DNA of 64,000 nt from an uncultured Campylobacter sp. (GTDB taxonomy: Bacteria; Campylobacterota; Campylobacteria; Campylobacterales; Campylobacteraceae), in contig NZ_CALIMS010000005.1 of assembly GCF_938045345.1 (NCBI RefSeq), positions 62,001 through 126,000 on the forward strand. The letters run 5' to 3'. The position numbers and the translations under genes are program-made. Below, piece after piece: positions 46,116 to 54,902 of this stretch (position 1 is the stretch's first letter; each line of letters opens with the position of its first letter). The notes below the pieces were generated by a model. It saw only the letters and a program-made list of their open reading frames with translations. It was not told the DNA's origin and ran no database searches.

Positions 46116-47222
46116 TCATTGCAGCTTACCTCTGCATAGCACGGGGATCTTTTCTACGACCTCGCCGCCGCTAACGAGGTAGGCGAACTCGTGTAAATTT
46201 ACGACGGGGCAGATGTGGTTTGGATAAATTTCGAGCCGATCGCCCACGCGCACGGCGTCTCGTAGCGCTCTGTCGTAGATGATCGCGTGCTCGTCGTAAA
46301 CGCCATTTATCCACACCTCCGTACCCTTTATGCGTCCGAGCCCAGGCGTGGCGGTGAAGCCCTCGGTGCGCCTTTGCTGCGTAAGCCCCTTGGCACCGAC
46401 GTCGGTGATGATGCGATTCGCCGTAGGTCTGCTGATGACGGTCGTAAGGATGCTTGCGGCGTTCATCGAATAATCGCCGTACGCCTGCGCCTGCGAGGCG
46501 TCCATAAAGATATATGTGCCCGGGCGGATCTCGGTGACGCCCTTTAAAATTTCAAAATCGTTGATGAGTGAGGGCGTCGAGCCGATACTAACGACGCTTG
46601 CGGGCAGAGCTAGCTCGCGCGCGATATCCGCAAACTCTAGCGTGCGGCGCTGTGCGGCTAGGTGGATGCGCTCGCATTCGCTCTTATCGGCGGCCTTGTA
46701 GGAGTGGCCGTCGTGGGAGAACACGCCGTGGAATTCTATATTTTTACAGCCTTTTAGAAATTTTATAAACGTCGCGAAATCCTGCTTTTCCACGAAGCCC
46801 GAGCGGTTTTCGCCCACTTCGATCTCGGCAAGCACGCAGGCCTTCGTGCCGCTGCGCTCAAAGGCGCGCTCTATCAGGCTCGCCTGCTCTATGCTATCGA
46901 CGCCGAAGCTTAAGTTTATCCCCGCGCGCAAAAGCGCGATGATGCGCTGAAATTTCAGCTCGCCCACGATCTCGTTTGCAATAAATATATCTTTCAGCCC
47001 GTTTGCCGCCATGATCTCGGCCTCGCCCGTTTTGGCGACCGTGATGCCCGCAGCGCCGATGCTCTCTTGTAGCTTCGCGAAATAGGGCATTTTGTGCGTT
47101 TTGGTGTGCGGACGCAGGCTCACGCCCGCGGCATCCGCGTAGTTTTGCATCTTTTGCAGGTTGCGAAGCACGATCTCGCGATCAATCAGCAGCGCCGGCG
47201 TGTCGATCTCTGATATCCTCAT
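46116..47222 (-). CDS. D-threonine aldolase-like PLP enzyme
   Basis: 368 residues, alanine-racemase-type fold (D-threonine aldolase / D-serine dehydratase group). PLP-binding Lys is expected in LRPHTKTHKMPYFAKLQ near residue 40; EIEVGENRSGF, VSIGSTPSL and RPGTYIFMDASQAQ follow. The C terminus has PNHICPVVNLHEF, the metal-binding His-x-Cys of D-threonine aldolases and D-serine dehydratases. Reaction type is therefore supported, exact substrate not. It would let the cell use or detoxify D-hydroxy-amino acids. Confidence 0.85.
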   Translation of the reverse strand: MRISEIDTPALLIDREIVLRNLQKMQNYADAAGVSLRPHTKTHKMPYFAKLQESIGAAGITVAKTGEAEIMAANGLKDIFIANEIVGELKFQRIIALLRAGINLSFGVDSIEQASLIERAFERSGTKACVLAEIEVGENRSGFVEKQDFATFIKFLKGCKNIEFHGVFSHDGHSYKAADKSECERIHLAAQRRTLEFADIARELALPASVVSIGSTPSLINDFEILKGVTEIRPGTYIFMDASQAQAYGDYSMNAASILTTVISRPTANRIITDVGAKGLTQQRRTEGFTATPGLGRIKGTEVWINGVYDEHAIIYDRALRDAVRVGDRLEIYPNHICPVVNLHEFAYLVSGGEVVEKIPVLCRGKLQ

Positions 47223-48007
47223 AAGCTTCCTCCTAGTTAAATTTACGAAATTTTAATGCGTCCGCGCTTTAGTAGCTGCGCCCGTTTTGCGGTGGTGAAA
47301 TTTTAAAATTTAGCGCGGCTTGCAAAGGGTAAAATTTACCTGTCGCTCGCGAATAGCGGAATTTACGCGTTTCTCGCGAAAAATGGAATTTGCGCGCCGT
47401 AAATTTGTCGCTGCTTGCGAAACAATGGCTTACTCACTGCAAATCGGCGCCCTTCGCGAAGCGCCTGAATTTAGACTATAAAATTTTGTTTACGCGTATT
47501 AAATTTAGCTTCTCTTGCAAAATTGCAAAATTAGCGCATCAAATTTAAGGATGCCTTCGCGAAGCGTTTAAATTTAGCGAGTAGATTTGCGTTTCCGCGC
47601 CGCACAGAGCAGCACCGGTAAAAGCAATACCGCGTGCCGCATGAAAAAGTCAAAATAAAATTCTAAAGTGCGCCGAGTAAAAATCAATATGCGCGCCGTA
47701 CCGCTATATTCGCGGAGTTCTCGGCTCCGCTTCACGCCGTTTTATTCCTCGCGTGCCTGTTTTTATTGCGGCGCATATTCGCGTTAAATTTTTCGGCGAG
47801 CGACCCAGCGGACTAGCCGTTTTGCGCTGCTGTCTCTGTTTTCGCGCCGCCGCCCGCATTTTTTTGATAAATCTCGTTTGCACCGCTGCCAGTGTTTTTT
47901 ACTAAAGCTCGTTTTGTGCCGCACGATGCACATCGCTGCCTATTTTAGTGCCGCCGCTCGTTTTAGTAGCGACACTTCATTTCTGGTGCGCCTCGCCTCG
48001 AGATTTG
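47223..48007. repeat. Repeat-rich intergenic region
   Basis: No gene is supported. The palindrome CTTCGCGAAGCG occurs at about 47453-47464 and 47552-47563, with CTTGCGAA and CTCGCGAA variants between 47340 and 47420. AAATTT-type words are frequent to about 47580. Beyond 47700 the sequence is GC-mixed with GCCGC-rich snippets and nothing recognisable. Confidence 0.55.
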
Positions 48008-48721
48008 CTATTTTTTGTCCTGAAGCACCTTGTCGCGCCATTTCGAGTTTGCTTTGTTGTCGGTCGCTACGTCTTTGGATATCTCGGCCGCCGCTTCGAA
48101 ATTTTTACTCACGCCCTCTTTGGAATTCTCGTATTTTAGAGCGTTTTCGCTTCTGATGCCGATGCTGCGTGCTTCGCTTGCGGCGTCGATATTAGCGCCC
48201 AAAAAGATAAACTCCCAGTCGTATTTCTCCTGCTTGTCGCTAATCATCTTCTTAATCTGCGCTTTGGAGTATTCGCGGCTTGAGTTTTCCATCCCGTCGG
48301 TGATGATGACGAAAAGCACGCGATTGTTTTTGGCATAGATGTCGGGCACGCGCTCGATACGCGCTATCGTGCTGCCGACGGCGTCAAGTAGCGCGGTGTT
48401 GCCGCCGGCGTAGTACTCTTTGGACGTTAGGTTTTCGACCTTCTTAAGCGGCGTGCGGTCATGGATGACGTTAAATTTCGTATCGAAAAGCACGGTCGTG
48501 ACGCTGGCGTCGATGCCCTCTTTGCGCTCCTTTTCTATCATCGAGTTAAATCCGCCGATCGTGTCGCTCTCAAGCCCGCTCATCGAGCCTGATTTGTCTA
48601 AGATCAGCACCAATTCCAGGTGATTTACGCCGTCTTTATGATTGGGCGGTGTGGCAAGCTCTACACTTTTGGCAAACAATATGCCCGCAAGCGCGGCTAC
48701 AAGAAGGATGATTTTTTTCAT
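48008..48721 (-). CDS. Secreted von Willebrand factor A-domain protein
   Basis: 237 residues. Signal peptide (KKIILLVAALAGILFAKS) followed by one VWA domain with a complete MIDAS metal site: DKSGSMSG (about residues 42-49), Thr in AGGNTALLDAV and Asp in VIITDGMENS. A C-terminal tail (about 195-237) is charged and helical. Probably periplasmic and involved in protein-protein contact; no partner gene is nearby. Confidence 0.87.
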   Translation of the reverse strand: MKKIILLVAALAGILFAKSVELATPPNHKDGVNHLELVLILDKSGSMSGLESDTIGGFNSMIEKERKEGIDASVTTVLFDTKFNVIHDRTPLKKVENLTSKEYYAGGNTALLDAVGSTIARIERVPDIYAKNNRVLFVIITDGMENSSREYSKAQIKKMISDKQEKYDWEFIFLGANIDAASEARSIGIRSENALKYENSKEGVSKNFEAAAEISKDVATDNKANSKWRDKVLQDKK

Positions 48722-49005
48722 AGGGGCTCCTTTGTTAAAATTTCGTTATTTTACTATTGTATCGCTTAATCAATGAAATTTTATCGCTAAAGCTTCGCCG
48801 CACGCCTTTGCTGGGTAAATTTTAATACGAATTTTGTTGCGGAATTTTAACGTATCCTTGCGAGAGACGCCGCAAAATTCCGCGTGATATAGAATTATGC
48901 GTGGCGCAGAATTTCGCTGTGGAATTTTAAAGGAGTAGAATTTTATGCAGCATGGAATTTTGCGTGCAAATTTTATGCAGCACGGAATTTTATAACGCCG
49001 CAAAA
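48722..49005. repeat. Short GGAATTTTA repeats
   Basis: Between 48838 and 48995 the words GGAATTTTA and AATTTTATGCAGCA(T/C)GGAATTTT recur; the latter occurs twice, near 48940 and 48970. A minus-strand frame over them (48770-49009) is an artefact of the repeats. Confidence 0.65.
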
Positions 49006-49899
49006 TCAAGCGCCTGCGGATCTGCTCCGTTTTGCGCTGAGGTAGCTTCCGATCTCGCTTATCAAAACGCCTGCGAGGATGAGCGCCGCGCCTAAAATTT
49101 GCATCGCGCTTAGCCTCTCGCCGCCCACGAATACGCCCATAATGCCCGCCGTCACGGGCTCGAGCGTGAAAAACAGAGCGGTTTTTACGGGCGTCGTGTA
49201 TTTTTGCATCAAAGCCTGCGCAAAAAAGCCAAAAACCGTTCCCAGTAGGCAGATCACCGCCATCGCGACGAAAAAGCTTTTATCCATCACCGGCACGATG
49301 CTGACCCTCTCAAAAAAGATCGCCGCAAAGCAGCAAAGCACGCTTAAGCAGAGGATCTGTACGTAGGCGATGCCCGCTACGTCGCAGCTTTGCACGAAGC
49401 GGTTGGTTAGCACGATGTGAAACGAATACGCGCACGCGCAGACTAGCGCCAGCGCTTCGCCCTTGCCGAGGCCTAGCTGCGTGTCGCCGATGAGATAGAG
49501 CCCAGCGATCGCAAGCGCGATGCCCGCGTAGGCGTAGGAGTAAATTTTATGCCTAAACAGCGCCGCGGCGATGAAGGGTACGAGCGCGACGTTTAGGCCG
49601 ATGATGAAGGCTACGGAGGAGCTTTGCGCAAATTTAAAGGCGAAGGTCTGCGACGTAAAACCCGCGAATAAAAACAGGCTAAGTACCGCGCCGTGCTTGA
49701 TCTCGCGCGAAGTGATGGCTTTGAGCTTCGGGAAAAATATCGCGCCTGCGATGATGCTCGCGGCGAAAAAGCGCCAAAATAGCAGCACGAAGACGTTGTT
49801 GCTCGCAAGCGCCTGCGATGTGGGCAGATACCCGAGCCCAAAAGTGATCGCCACGAAGAGCATTCCGACGTCGGCTCTAAATTCCAAACTTTTATTCAT
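49006..49899 (-). CDS. EamA/DMT-family inner-membrane transporter
   Basis: 297 residues with ten predicted membrane helices in two EamA repeats: the first starts ADVGMLFVAITFGLGYLPTS, and the second around ALALVCACAYSFHIVLTNRF. The second repeat ends in FTLEPVTAGIMGVFVGGERL and LGAALILAGVLISE, the family hallmark. Members export amino acids or other metabolites; substrate unknown. Confidence 0.9.
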   Translation of the reverse strand: MNKSLEFRADVGMLFVAITFGLGYLPTSQALASNNVFVLLFWRFFAASIIAGAIFFPKLKAITSREIKHGAVLSLFLFAGFTSQTFAFKFAQSSSVAFIIGLNVALVPFIAAALFRHKIYSYAYAGIALAIAGLYLIGDTQLGLGKGEALALVCACAYSFHIVLTNRFVQSCDVAGIAYVQILCLSVLCCFAAIFFERVSIVPVMDKSFFVAMAVICLLGTVFGFFAQALMQKYTTPVKTALFFTLEPVTAGIMGVFVGGERLSAMQILGAALILAGVLISEIGSYLSAKRSRSAGA

Positions 49900-50316
49900 C
49901 TATGTCCTTTTTGAAAATTTAAAGTCGTAATTTTACGAAATTTTAGGTAAAAAATAGGCTAAATTTTGGCGGAGCGATTTAGAATTTCGGATTTTAAAAT
50001 CGCGAGTTAAATTTTAAGCGTCCAGCTCGTCTTTTTTGAGCTTGCGTCCGGCTCGTCTTTTTGGGCTTACGGGCGCTTGCGTTGGGCTCGTTTTTTTTGG
50101 GCTTGCGCGCACTTGTTCGCACACTCGTTGCCGCCGCTTCGTTACGCGTAAATTTTATGGCTACTACTCGCGCGATCATTACGCTGCTTTGCTACGGCTT
50201 TTCATAATTTTATAGCTACTACTCGCGCGTGGATAAATTTAAAATTTAATCGTCCGCGCCCTCTTTGTCGTTTTTTAGAATTTCTATGTTTGCGCGCTCA
50301 TTCGCGCCTTTTAAGC
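49900..50316. repeat. Intergenic region with GCTCGTCTTTTT tandem repeats
   Basis: Three variants of GCTCGTYTTTTTTKRGCTTRCG occur at about 50025, 50051 and 50086, each followed by a different short GC-rich tail. AATTTTATRGCTACTACTCGCGCG occurs twice, near 50151 and 50205. A basic minus-strand frame (49994-50179) only translates these repeats. Confidence 0.65.
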
Positions 50317-50967
50317 TTATGGTTTTTTGAGCGCGGATTTAAGGGGAACTCTTGTCTCTTTTGATTTCATCATATTATAGCGCCTCTTTCTTATCTCTGC
50401 TTCGATAAATTTTATATCTTGCTGTGCGTATGGGAACGAGAGCGTGAAATTTTTTCCGCTTTGCCCGTCTTCTACTATCAAAATCGGCATCTCGCCCCTC
50501 ATTCCTTTCTCCGTAAGGGCGTTTTCTATATCGATCTTTGTGCTAAATTTAAACGACAAAAATCTCCACTCTTTCCTTACGGTGCGGCTGTCTATGATGA
50601 CGCCCTTTTCAGATAACGGCAGTATGGCAATTAGCATCATTGCAAGACCCATCACGATCACGAGTGCGGTTTCTGCGCCGCCTCTTTGCATATGCCCGCC
50701 TACGCATAAAGGGTCGTTTGCATCAAAGCATGCAACTTTACCTCCGCCTCTTGTTGTTTTTATCCAAGGCTCATCAAATGCTACCAGCGAACCCCAGGAT
50801 AAAAATAGCACGATAAGCATAGTTTTTGCTATGGGGCTAGGAGGTATGAGCCAGGCGCCCTTTTGCACGGTTTTATAAGAGGCTTTGCTTTTAAAAACCA
50901 TGCTTTTTAAAATAGCAAGCCCAAACAGTAAAAGATTTATGCCGAATATCAAATATAAAAATATCAT
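50317..50967 (-). CDS. Membrane protein of unknown function, paralogue of 51004-51700
   Basis: 216 residues with three to four membrane helices: residues 1-22, a TMLIVLFLSWGSLVAF segment, and LVIVMGLAMMLIAILPL. Between helices lies a Cys-containing loop (CFDANDPLCVGGHMQ). The C-terminal cytoplasmic part contains IDSRTVRKEWRFLSFKF and SFPYAQQDIKFIEAEI. The same pattern occurs in the frameshifted neighbour. No family recognised. Confidence 0.7.
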   Translation of the reverse strand: MIFLYLIFGINLLLFGLAILKSMVFKSKASYKTVQKGAWLIPPSPIAKTMLIVLFLSWGSLVAFDEPWIKTTRGGGKVACFDANDPLCVGGHMQRGGAETALVIVMGLAMMLIAILPLSEKGVIIDSRTVRKEWRFLSFKFSTKIDIENALTEKGMRGEMPILIVEDGQSGKNFTLSFPYAQQDIKFIEAEIRKRRYNMMKSKETRVPLKSALKKP

Positions 50968-51003
50968 GCCGCCGCCTTAAATTTAGATATTTTTAACGTT
51001 AAA

Positions 51004-51700
51004 TTAAGCCCAGGCATCTTGCTCGGCTGCTTTAGCTTTTGAAATTTCAGCGAGCTTTTCTAATATAAAATTTTGCAAAAAATCTATATCCTTTTGTGCA
51101 TACAAATATCCCGCCCCGAATTTAACGCCGCTAATTTTGCCTCGTATGCTGATTATTTTTTACGCCTCTTATAAACCATGTGGCGTAGTTCATCTCATCA
51201 AAGTATATCTTTTCCGTATGCCTAAACGGCAGAACCTCCCATTCTTTGCAGATGCCGCTTTTATCTATTCTGATTCCTTTTTGAATTAGCACGATAAATG
51301 AAAAAATTATGGCGCAGACAGATATGATTTTGCCGAGTATTAGTCTAGGCTCGCTTATTTGCAGATATCCATCCACACATCTGGGATCGCCTTCTTCGAA
51401 GCATCTTAAATTTATGCCTGCCGCTTTGTATTCCTGCGAACAAATTTTATCGTGGGTGTAAAAGCAGGGTATCGGCTCACCGTTATGTTTTGCTACGTGC
51501 GAGCTGGATAGAGTGACTACGCCGAAGCTTAGGAATATTATAAACATCTGCATTTTTAAAAGCGGATCGGCGGAGATAAACAGAGTTCCGTGATCTACGG
51601 TTTTGAATGATCTGTTTTTATCAAGCAATGAAACAAGAAGGCAAAAGCCTATCGTAACATAAAGGATTATCGAAGCAAACTCGACTACACTTTGCGACAT
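51004..51700 (-). pseudogene. Frameshifted membrane-protein paralogue
   Basis: The main frame starts at ATG 51700 (SQSVVEFASIILYVTIGF, with AAGGT upstream), and parallels the 50317 gene: FKTVDHGTLFIS, a CFEEGDPRCVDGYLQ loop, then KGIRIDKSGICKEWEVLPF. It stops early at 51131. In the next frame the missing C terminus continues ISIRGKISGVKFGAGYLYAQ then KDIDFLQNFI to a TAA at 51004, matching SFPYAQQDIKF of the intact paralogue. The two frames meet at an A6 run (T6 at 51156-51161 on the plus strand); with one base fewer the gene is 696 bases, 232 codons. Confidence 0.78.
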
Positions 51701-51960
51701 AATAATGACCTTGTTTTTTGGATTACGCAAGCTCGCGTCTTTGGCAATTTTAGCGCAAAATTTCTAAATTTACGAGATTCTAAGCGCGCTTTTTATAAAT
51801 CGCGCTTAGAATTTTACCTCACCGGCGTCATCTTGCCGCGCGAAAGTCGGATTAAATTTTTGGCTTTGAGAACCTAAAGCGCGCGGTTTATGACGTTGCG
51901 CGAGGTACATAGGCGCTCTTGTGATATCATAACACGCCTTAAAATTTCGCGGTCTAAATC

Positions 51961-52002
51961 TTAATGATAATTATCTAAATATTTAAAATTGCACAATATA
52001 AT
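51961..52002 (+). promoter_or_regulatory. Fur-box-like palindrome and -10 box before the PepSY gene
   Basis: TAATGATAATTATCTAAAT at 51962-51980 contains the perfect palindrome GATAATTATC (51966-51975), resembling a Fur operator. A TATAAT -10 box follows at 51997-52002, so the palindrome covers the -35 region, a standard repressing position. Iron control is inferred from this and from the PepSY protein. Confidence 0.6.
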
Positions 52003-52051
52003 TGCGAACCTCAATCAAATAAAGATTAAATTTATCTCGCAAGGATCTGCA

Positions 52052-53212
52052 ATGAGCTTGCTTCTTAAGCGCAACAAAATTTTATTTAACATCCATCTGA
52101 TTTTATCGATCGTTTTTTCTATACCGCTGCTTATCGTTGGCACTACGGGCGCGATTTTGTCGTATCAGCACGAGCTTGAGGCGCTAATAAACGCGGACTC
52201 TAAAAAGGTCGAAAAAACGGGCGAAATGCAAAGCGTAGAGAAAATTCTGCAAAGCTTTAGCGAGCAAACAGGCGCTAAGCAGCCCGTAAGGCTCGTCGTG
52301 CCCAAAAGCGATGATGAAGCCTTCGTCATTTACGCAAACAGAAATGATGCGTATCTGGTCGATCCGTACACTGCGCAGATCATTGGCAAGGATCGCGGCA
52401 CGGGCTTTGTGCTAACGGTGATGGCGTTGCATCGAAATTTGGGCCTAGCGCTAAGCGGCAACAAAACCGCAGCTGAGGTCGGTAAACAGATCGTAGGCGC
52501 GAGCGCCACAGCGATGATACTGCTCGTAATAAGCGGCGTCTGGCTGCATTTCCCAAGGCTTAGGCGTAAATTTATCGAGGCGATAAAGCCAAATTTTAAA
52601 CTCAAAAAATACGCTCTTTTTTACAATCTGCACACGAGCCTGGGTACTCTAAGCGCGGTAGTTTACCTTCTCATCTGTTTAACCGGGCTTAACTGGTCGT
52701 ATAGCTGGTATAACGATGCCGTGATGAAGCTTTTTGTAAGCTCGCAAAATTTACCGCAAGCTAGCGCGCCTAAAGCCGCCGCTTCTAAAGATCACGCCGC
52801 CGCACCCGCAAAAGAGGGCGGCACAAAGGGCACAGAGTATAAATTTAGCGACGCGCAGAGGGCTTATGAGATATTCAGATCAAGTGGCATAGAGTATAAA
52901 GAATTTACCCTAATGCTCGCAGCCGGAGATAAGATCGGCGTCAGGTATTATGAGCCCGATGCGCCCGCTACCGCTCGTCCAAAAGGCGCGAGCGTGAAGC
53001 TAAAGGAGGGCAAGGTCGCGGAGCAGAAGCAAACGGACGGTATCACCGCGGGCGAGTTTAAAGATGCGAACTACCAGCTGCATACGGGCTATTTTTTCGG
53101 GCTAGCGGGTAAAATTTTATGGTCGCTCGTTTCGCTTTGCATGGCGCTTTTTATCTTTAGTGGCTTTTATATGACGGCAAAAAGGGCGTTTAAGTCAGAA
53201 AAGCCCGGCTAA
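52052..53212 (+). CDS. PepSY-associated membrane protein, probable iron-uptake reductase
   Basis: 386 residues from ATG 52052 (MSLLLKRNKILFNIHLIL, with AAGGA upstream; a longer frame has no such site). Pattern of the PiuB/FhuF-reductase-like PepSY family: TM1 (LILSIVFSIPLLIVGTTGAIL), a periplasmic PepSY-like loop (about 40-130), HRNLGLALSG, TM2-3 with LVISGVWLHFPRLRR and NLHTSLGTLSAVVYLLICLTGLNWSYSWY, and a last TM near the C terminus. An Ala/Lys-rich linker lies at about 230-260. Such proteins act with siderophore or haem uptake, probably reducing ferric iron; consistent with the upstream Fur-like site. Confidence 0.85.
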   Translation: MSLLLKRNKILFNIHLILSIVFSIPLLIVGTTGAILSYQHELEALINADSKKVEKTGEMQSVEKILQSFSEQTGAKQPVRLVVPKSDDEAFVIYANRNDAYLVDPYTAQIIGKDRGTGFVLTVMALHRNLGLALSGNKTAAEVGKQIVGASATAMILLVISGVWLHFPRLRRKFIEAIKPNFKLKKYALFYNLHTSLGTLSAVVYLLICLTGLNWSYSWYNDAVMKLFVSSQNLPQASAPKAAASKDHAAAPAKEGGTKGTEYKFSDAQRAYEIFRSSGIEYKEFTLMLAAGDKIGVRYYEPDAPATARPKGASVKLKEGKVAEQKQTDGITAGEFKDANYQLHTGYFFGLAGKILWSLVSLCMALFIFSGFYMTAKRAFKSEKPG

Positions 53213-53397
53213 ATTTTACCCTCTCGGCAAGAGGTGCGACGAGCGGCGCAAGAGAGCCCAATACCTACAAAGCATTGAGATAAAATTTGCCGAAGCGGAT
53301 CAAGAAAAGCTCTGATTTAACGATATTTGAGACATTCTAAAATTATCGCGGATTAAGTCTATGTGAGGTATATTGCGGAAAATTTTAGGAGCGAAAT

Positions 53398-54348
53398 TTG
53401 AAAATGAGATATTATCTGTGCTTGGCTTTCATCATAATAATATGCGCTTTGTGCGCGATACTTTCGATTATCGCGGAGTATAAATACCCAAATTCAGCCG
53501 AAAAAATTAAAACCGATCCATATGAATGGGTATGTAATCTGGATGGCAATCTTACGGATATACAGCTTAAGGATAGGGCACTAAAGTGCATGCTTAAAAA
53601 GACCTATAAATCTATAAATATTTCAGCGGAGGAATTCCGTGATATGGAAAGAAAAATAAAGAAACAATACGGTAAAGTAGAGGATGAATTTTATAATTTT
53701 TATAGCGGGTTGGCGGAAAGATGCGGTGGAAATAATCGTCCAGATAAAGCTTGCGAATTTTTCATTGTAGATGACAATATAAATTTAGAATATTTTATGG
53801 GTTTGGGAGACAGGGCTTGCAACGGTAAACAAGCCGTAGCAAATTTCAAAGATTTTGTAAATATGTCCATGCTCAAAGGCGAAGTTGTTTACCCTTGGGA
53901 AAATAATAATAGTTTAATCTTGTCGGATGGAAATTTAAAGTACAAATTATATTTTAGCGGATTAGAAAATGATAAACATGTATTTGATATGTTATTTACG
54001 GAAAAAATATTTTTAAATGAAATTAATCCTAAAATATACGACCGCAAATATCCTAATGATAAAATTTTTTCTATTCCAACCGACATGCTATTTTTTGATA
54101 TGTATGTAAGCCTAATAGATAAAAAATACGATAACTTTTGTAATTTATATAACTTTAAAAAGAAAGATATAAAACCGTATAAAGCATTTTTTGAGTTAGA
54201 AGGTATAAAATATAGTCGGTATGCTTTTTATCTAGGTATTTTTGATGAAAATTATACATATAAATACGATATAAAAGATAATTTGCTGGGTGTGGAGCAA
54301 GGATATTATTACGATGAAAAAACCAAAGAGATAAAACGAGAGCAATAA
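53398..54348 (+). CDS. AT-rich protein of unknown function with N-terminal anchor
   Basis: 316 residues. One hydrophobic segment at the start (LCLAFIIIICALCAILSII) then a soluble, Lys/Asn/Tyr-rich region with Cys near residues 45, 63, 111, 120 and 143. No family recognised. The start is TTG at 53398 or the ATG two codons later; AGGAGC favours the TTG. Base composition is clearly more AT-rich than neighbours, like the ankyrin gene at 11150 and the defence island. Confidence 0.65.
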   Translation: MKMRYYLCLAFIIIICALCAILSIIAEYKYPNSAEKIKTDPYEWVCNLDGNLTDIQLKDRALKCMLKKTYKSINISAEEFRDMERKIKKQYGKVEDEFYNFYSGLAERCGGNNRPDKACEFFIVDDNINLEYFMGLGDRACNGKQAVANFKDFVNMSMLKGEVVYPWENNNSLILSDGNLKYKLYFSGLENDKHVFDMLFTEKIFLNEINPKIYDRKYPNDKIFSIPTDMLFFDMYVSLIDKKYDNFCNLYNFKKKDIKPYKAFFELEGIKYSRYAFYLGIFDENYTYKYDIKDNLLGVEQGYYYDEKTKEIKREQ

Positions 54349-54401
54349 AATAGAATTTATAAAATTTACCCGCCGCGACCGCTTAAATTTCTTATTTAGC
54401 G

Positions 54402-54902
54402 CTATTTGCCTCTTGCGCCGCGAGTGATCATCAAGGACTGTTCGTAGAAAATTAGCAGCGTTATTGAAACGCCCGTGCCGAGCGCCAGCGAGATCGAGAT
54501 CGTGGCGAGGGCGTTATCGAAAAACGAGATAAGATGAGCGAGTTTATGCTCTGCGCCCGTGGCTCTGATATAAGAAAACAGCGCCAAAACCGCCTTGTAG
54601 GCGTAGATGCCGGGGATCATCGGAAGCAGCGCGGGGAAGGCGATGATCTCTGCGGGCACCTTGAGGCGCTTGGCACAGAGCATCCCTAAAACGCCGATCA
54701 GAAACGACGCAAAAAGCGTCGCGGCAGCGATCGAAAAAATTTGGCTTTGAATCAGCAAAAACCTGCATGAATGCGCAACCGCCGCAAGCAGCGCCGAGAA
54801 GGCTAGCGTCTTTTTAGGCGGCATGCACGCATACGCAAACCCGAGCCCCGCCGCAGCGGCAAAGCAAGCATCCTTAAATACCAAAAGCGCTATATCAAAC
54901 AT
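54402..54902 (-). CDS. Threonine/serine exporter, small subunit (ThrE_2-like)
   Basis: 166 residues with five membrane helices, the second half of a split ThrE-type amino-acid exporter (DUF3815 group): CAKRLKVPAEIIAFPALLPM, IPGIYAYKAVLALF are the typical motif near the middle. It overlaps the ThrE N-terminal subunit by 8 bases, so the two are made together. Confidence 0.88.
   Translation of the reverse strand: MFDIALLVFKDACFAAAAGLGFAYACMPPKKTLAFSALLAAVAHSCRFLLIQSQIFSIAAATLFASFLIGVLGMLCAKRLKVPAEIIAFPALLPMIPGIYAYKAVLALFSYIRATGAEHKLAHLISFFDNALATISISLALGTGVSITLLIFYEQSLMITRGARGK

Noticed and set aside
48770..49009. 79-codon minus-strand frame with repeated IPCCIKF
   Set aside because: Arises from the GGAATTTTATGCAGCA repeats; overlaps the EamA gene end.
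49994..50179. Basic 61-residue frame with ARKPKK repeats, like a nucleoid or ribosomal protein tail
   Set aside because: It merely translates the GCTCGTCTTTTT tandem repeats and has no start signal.
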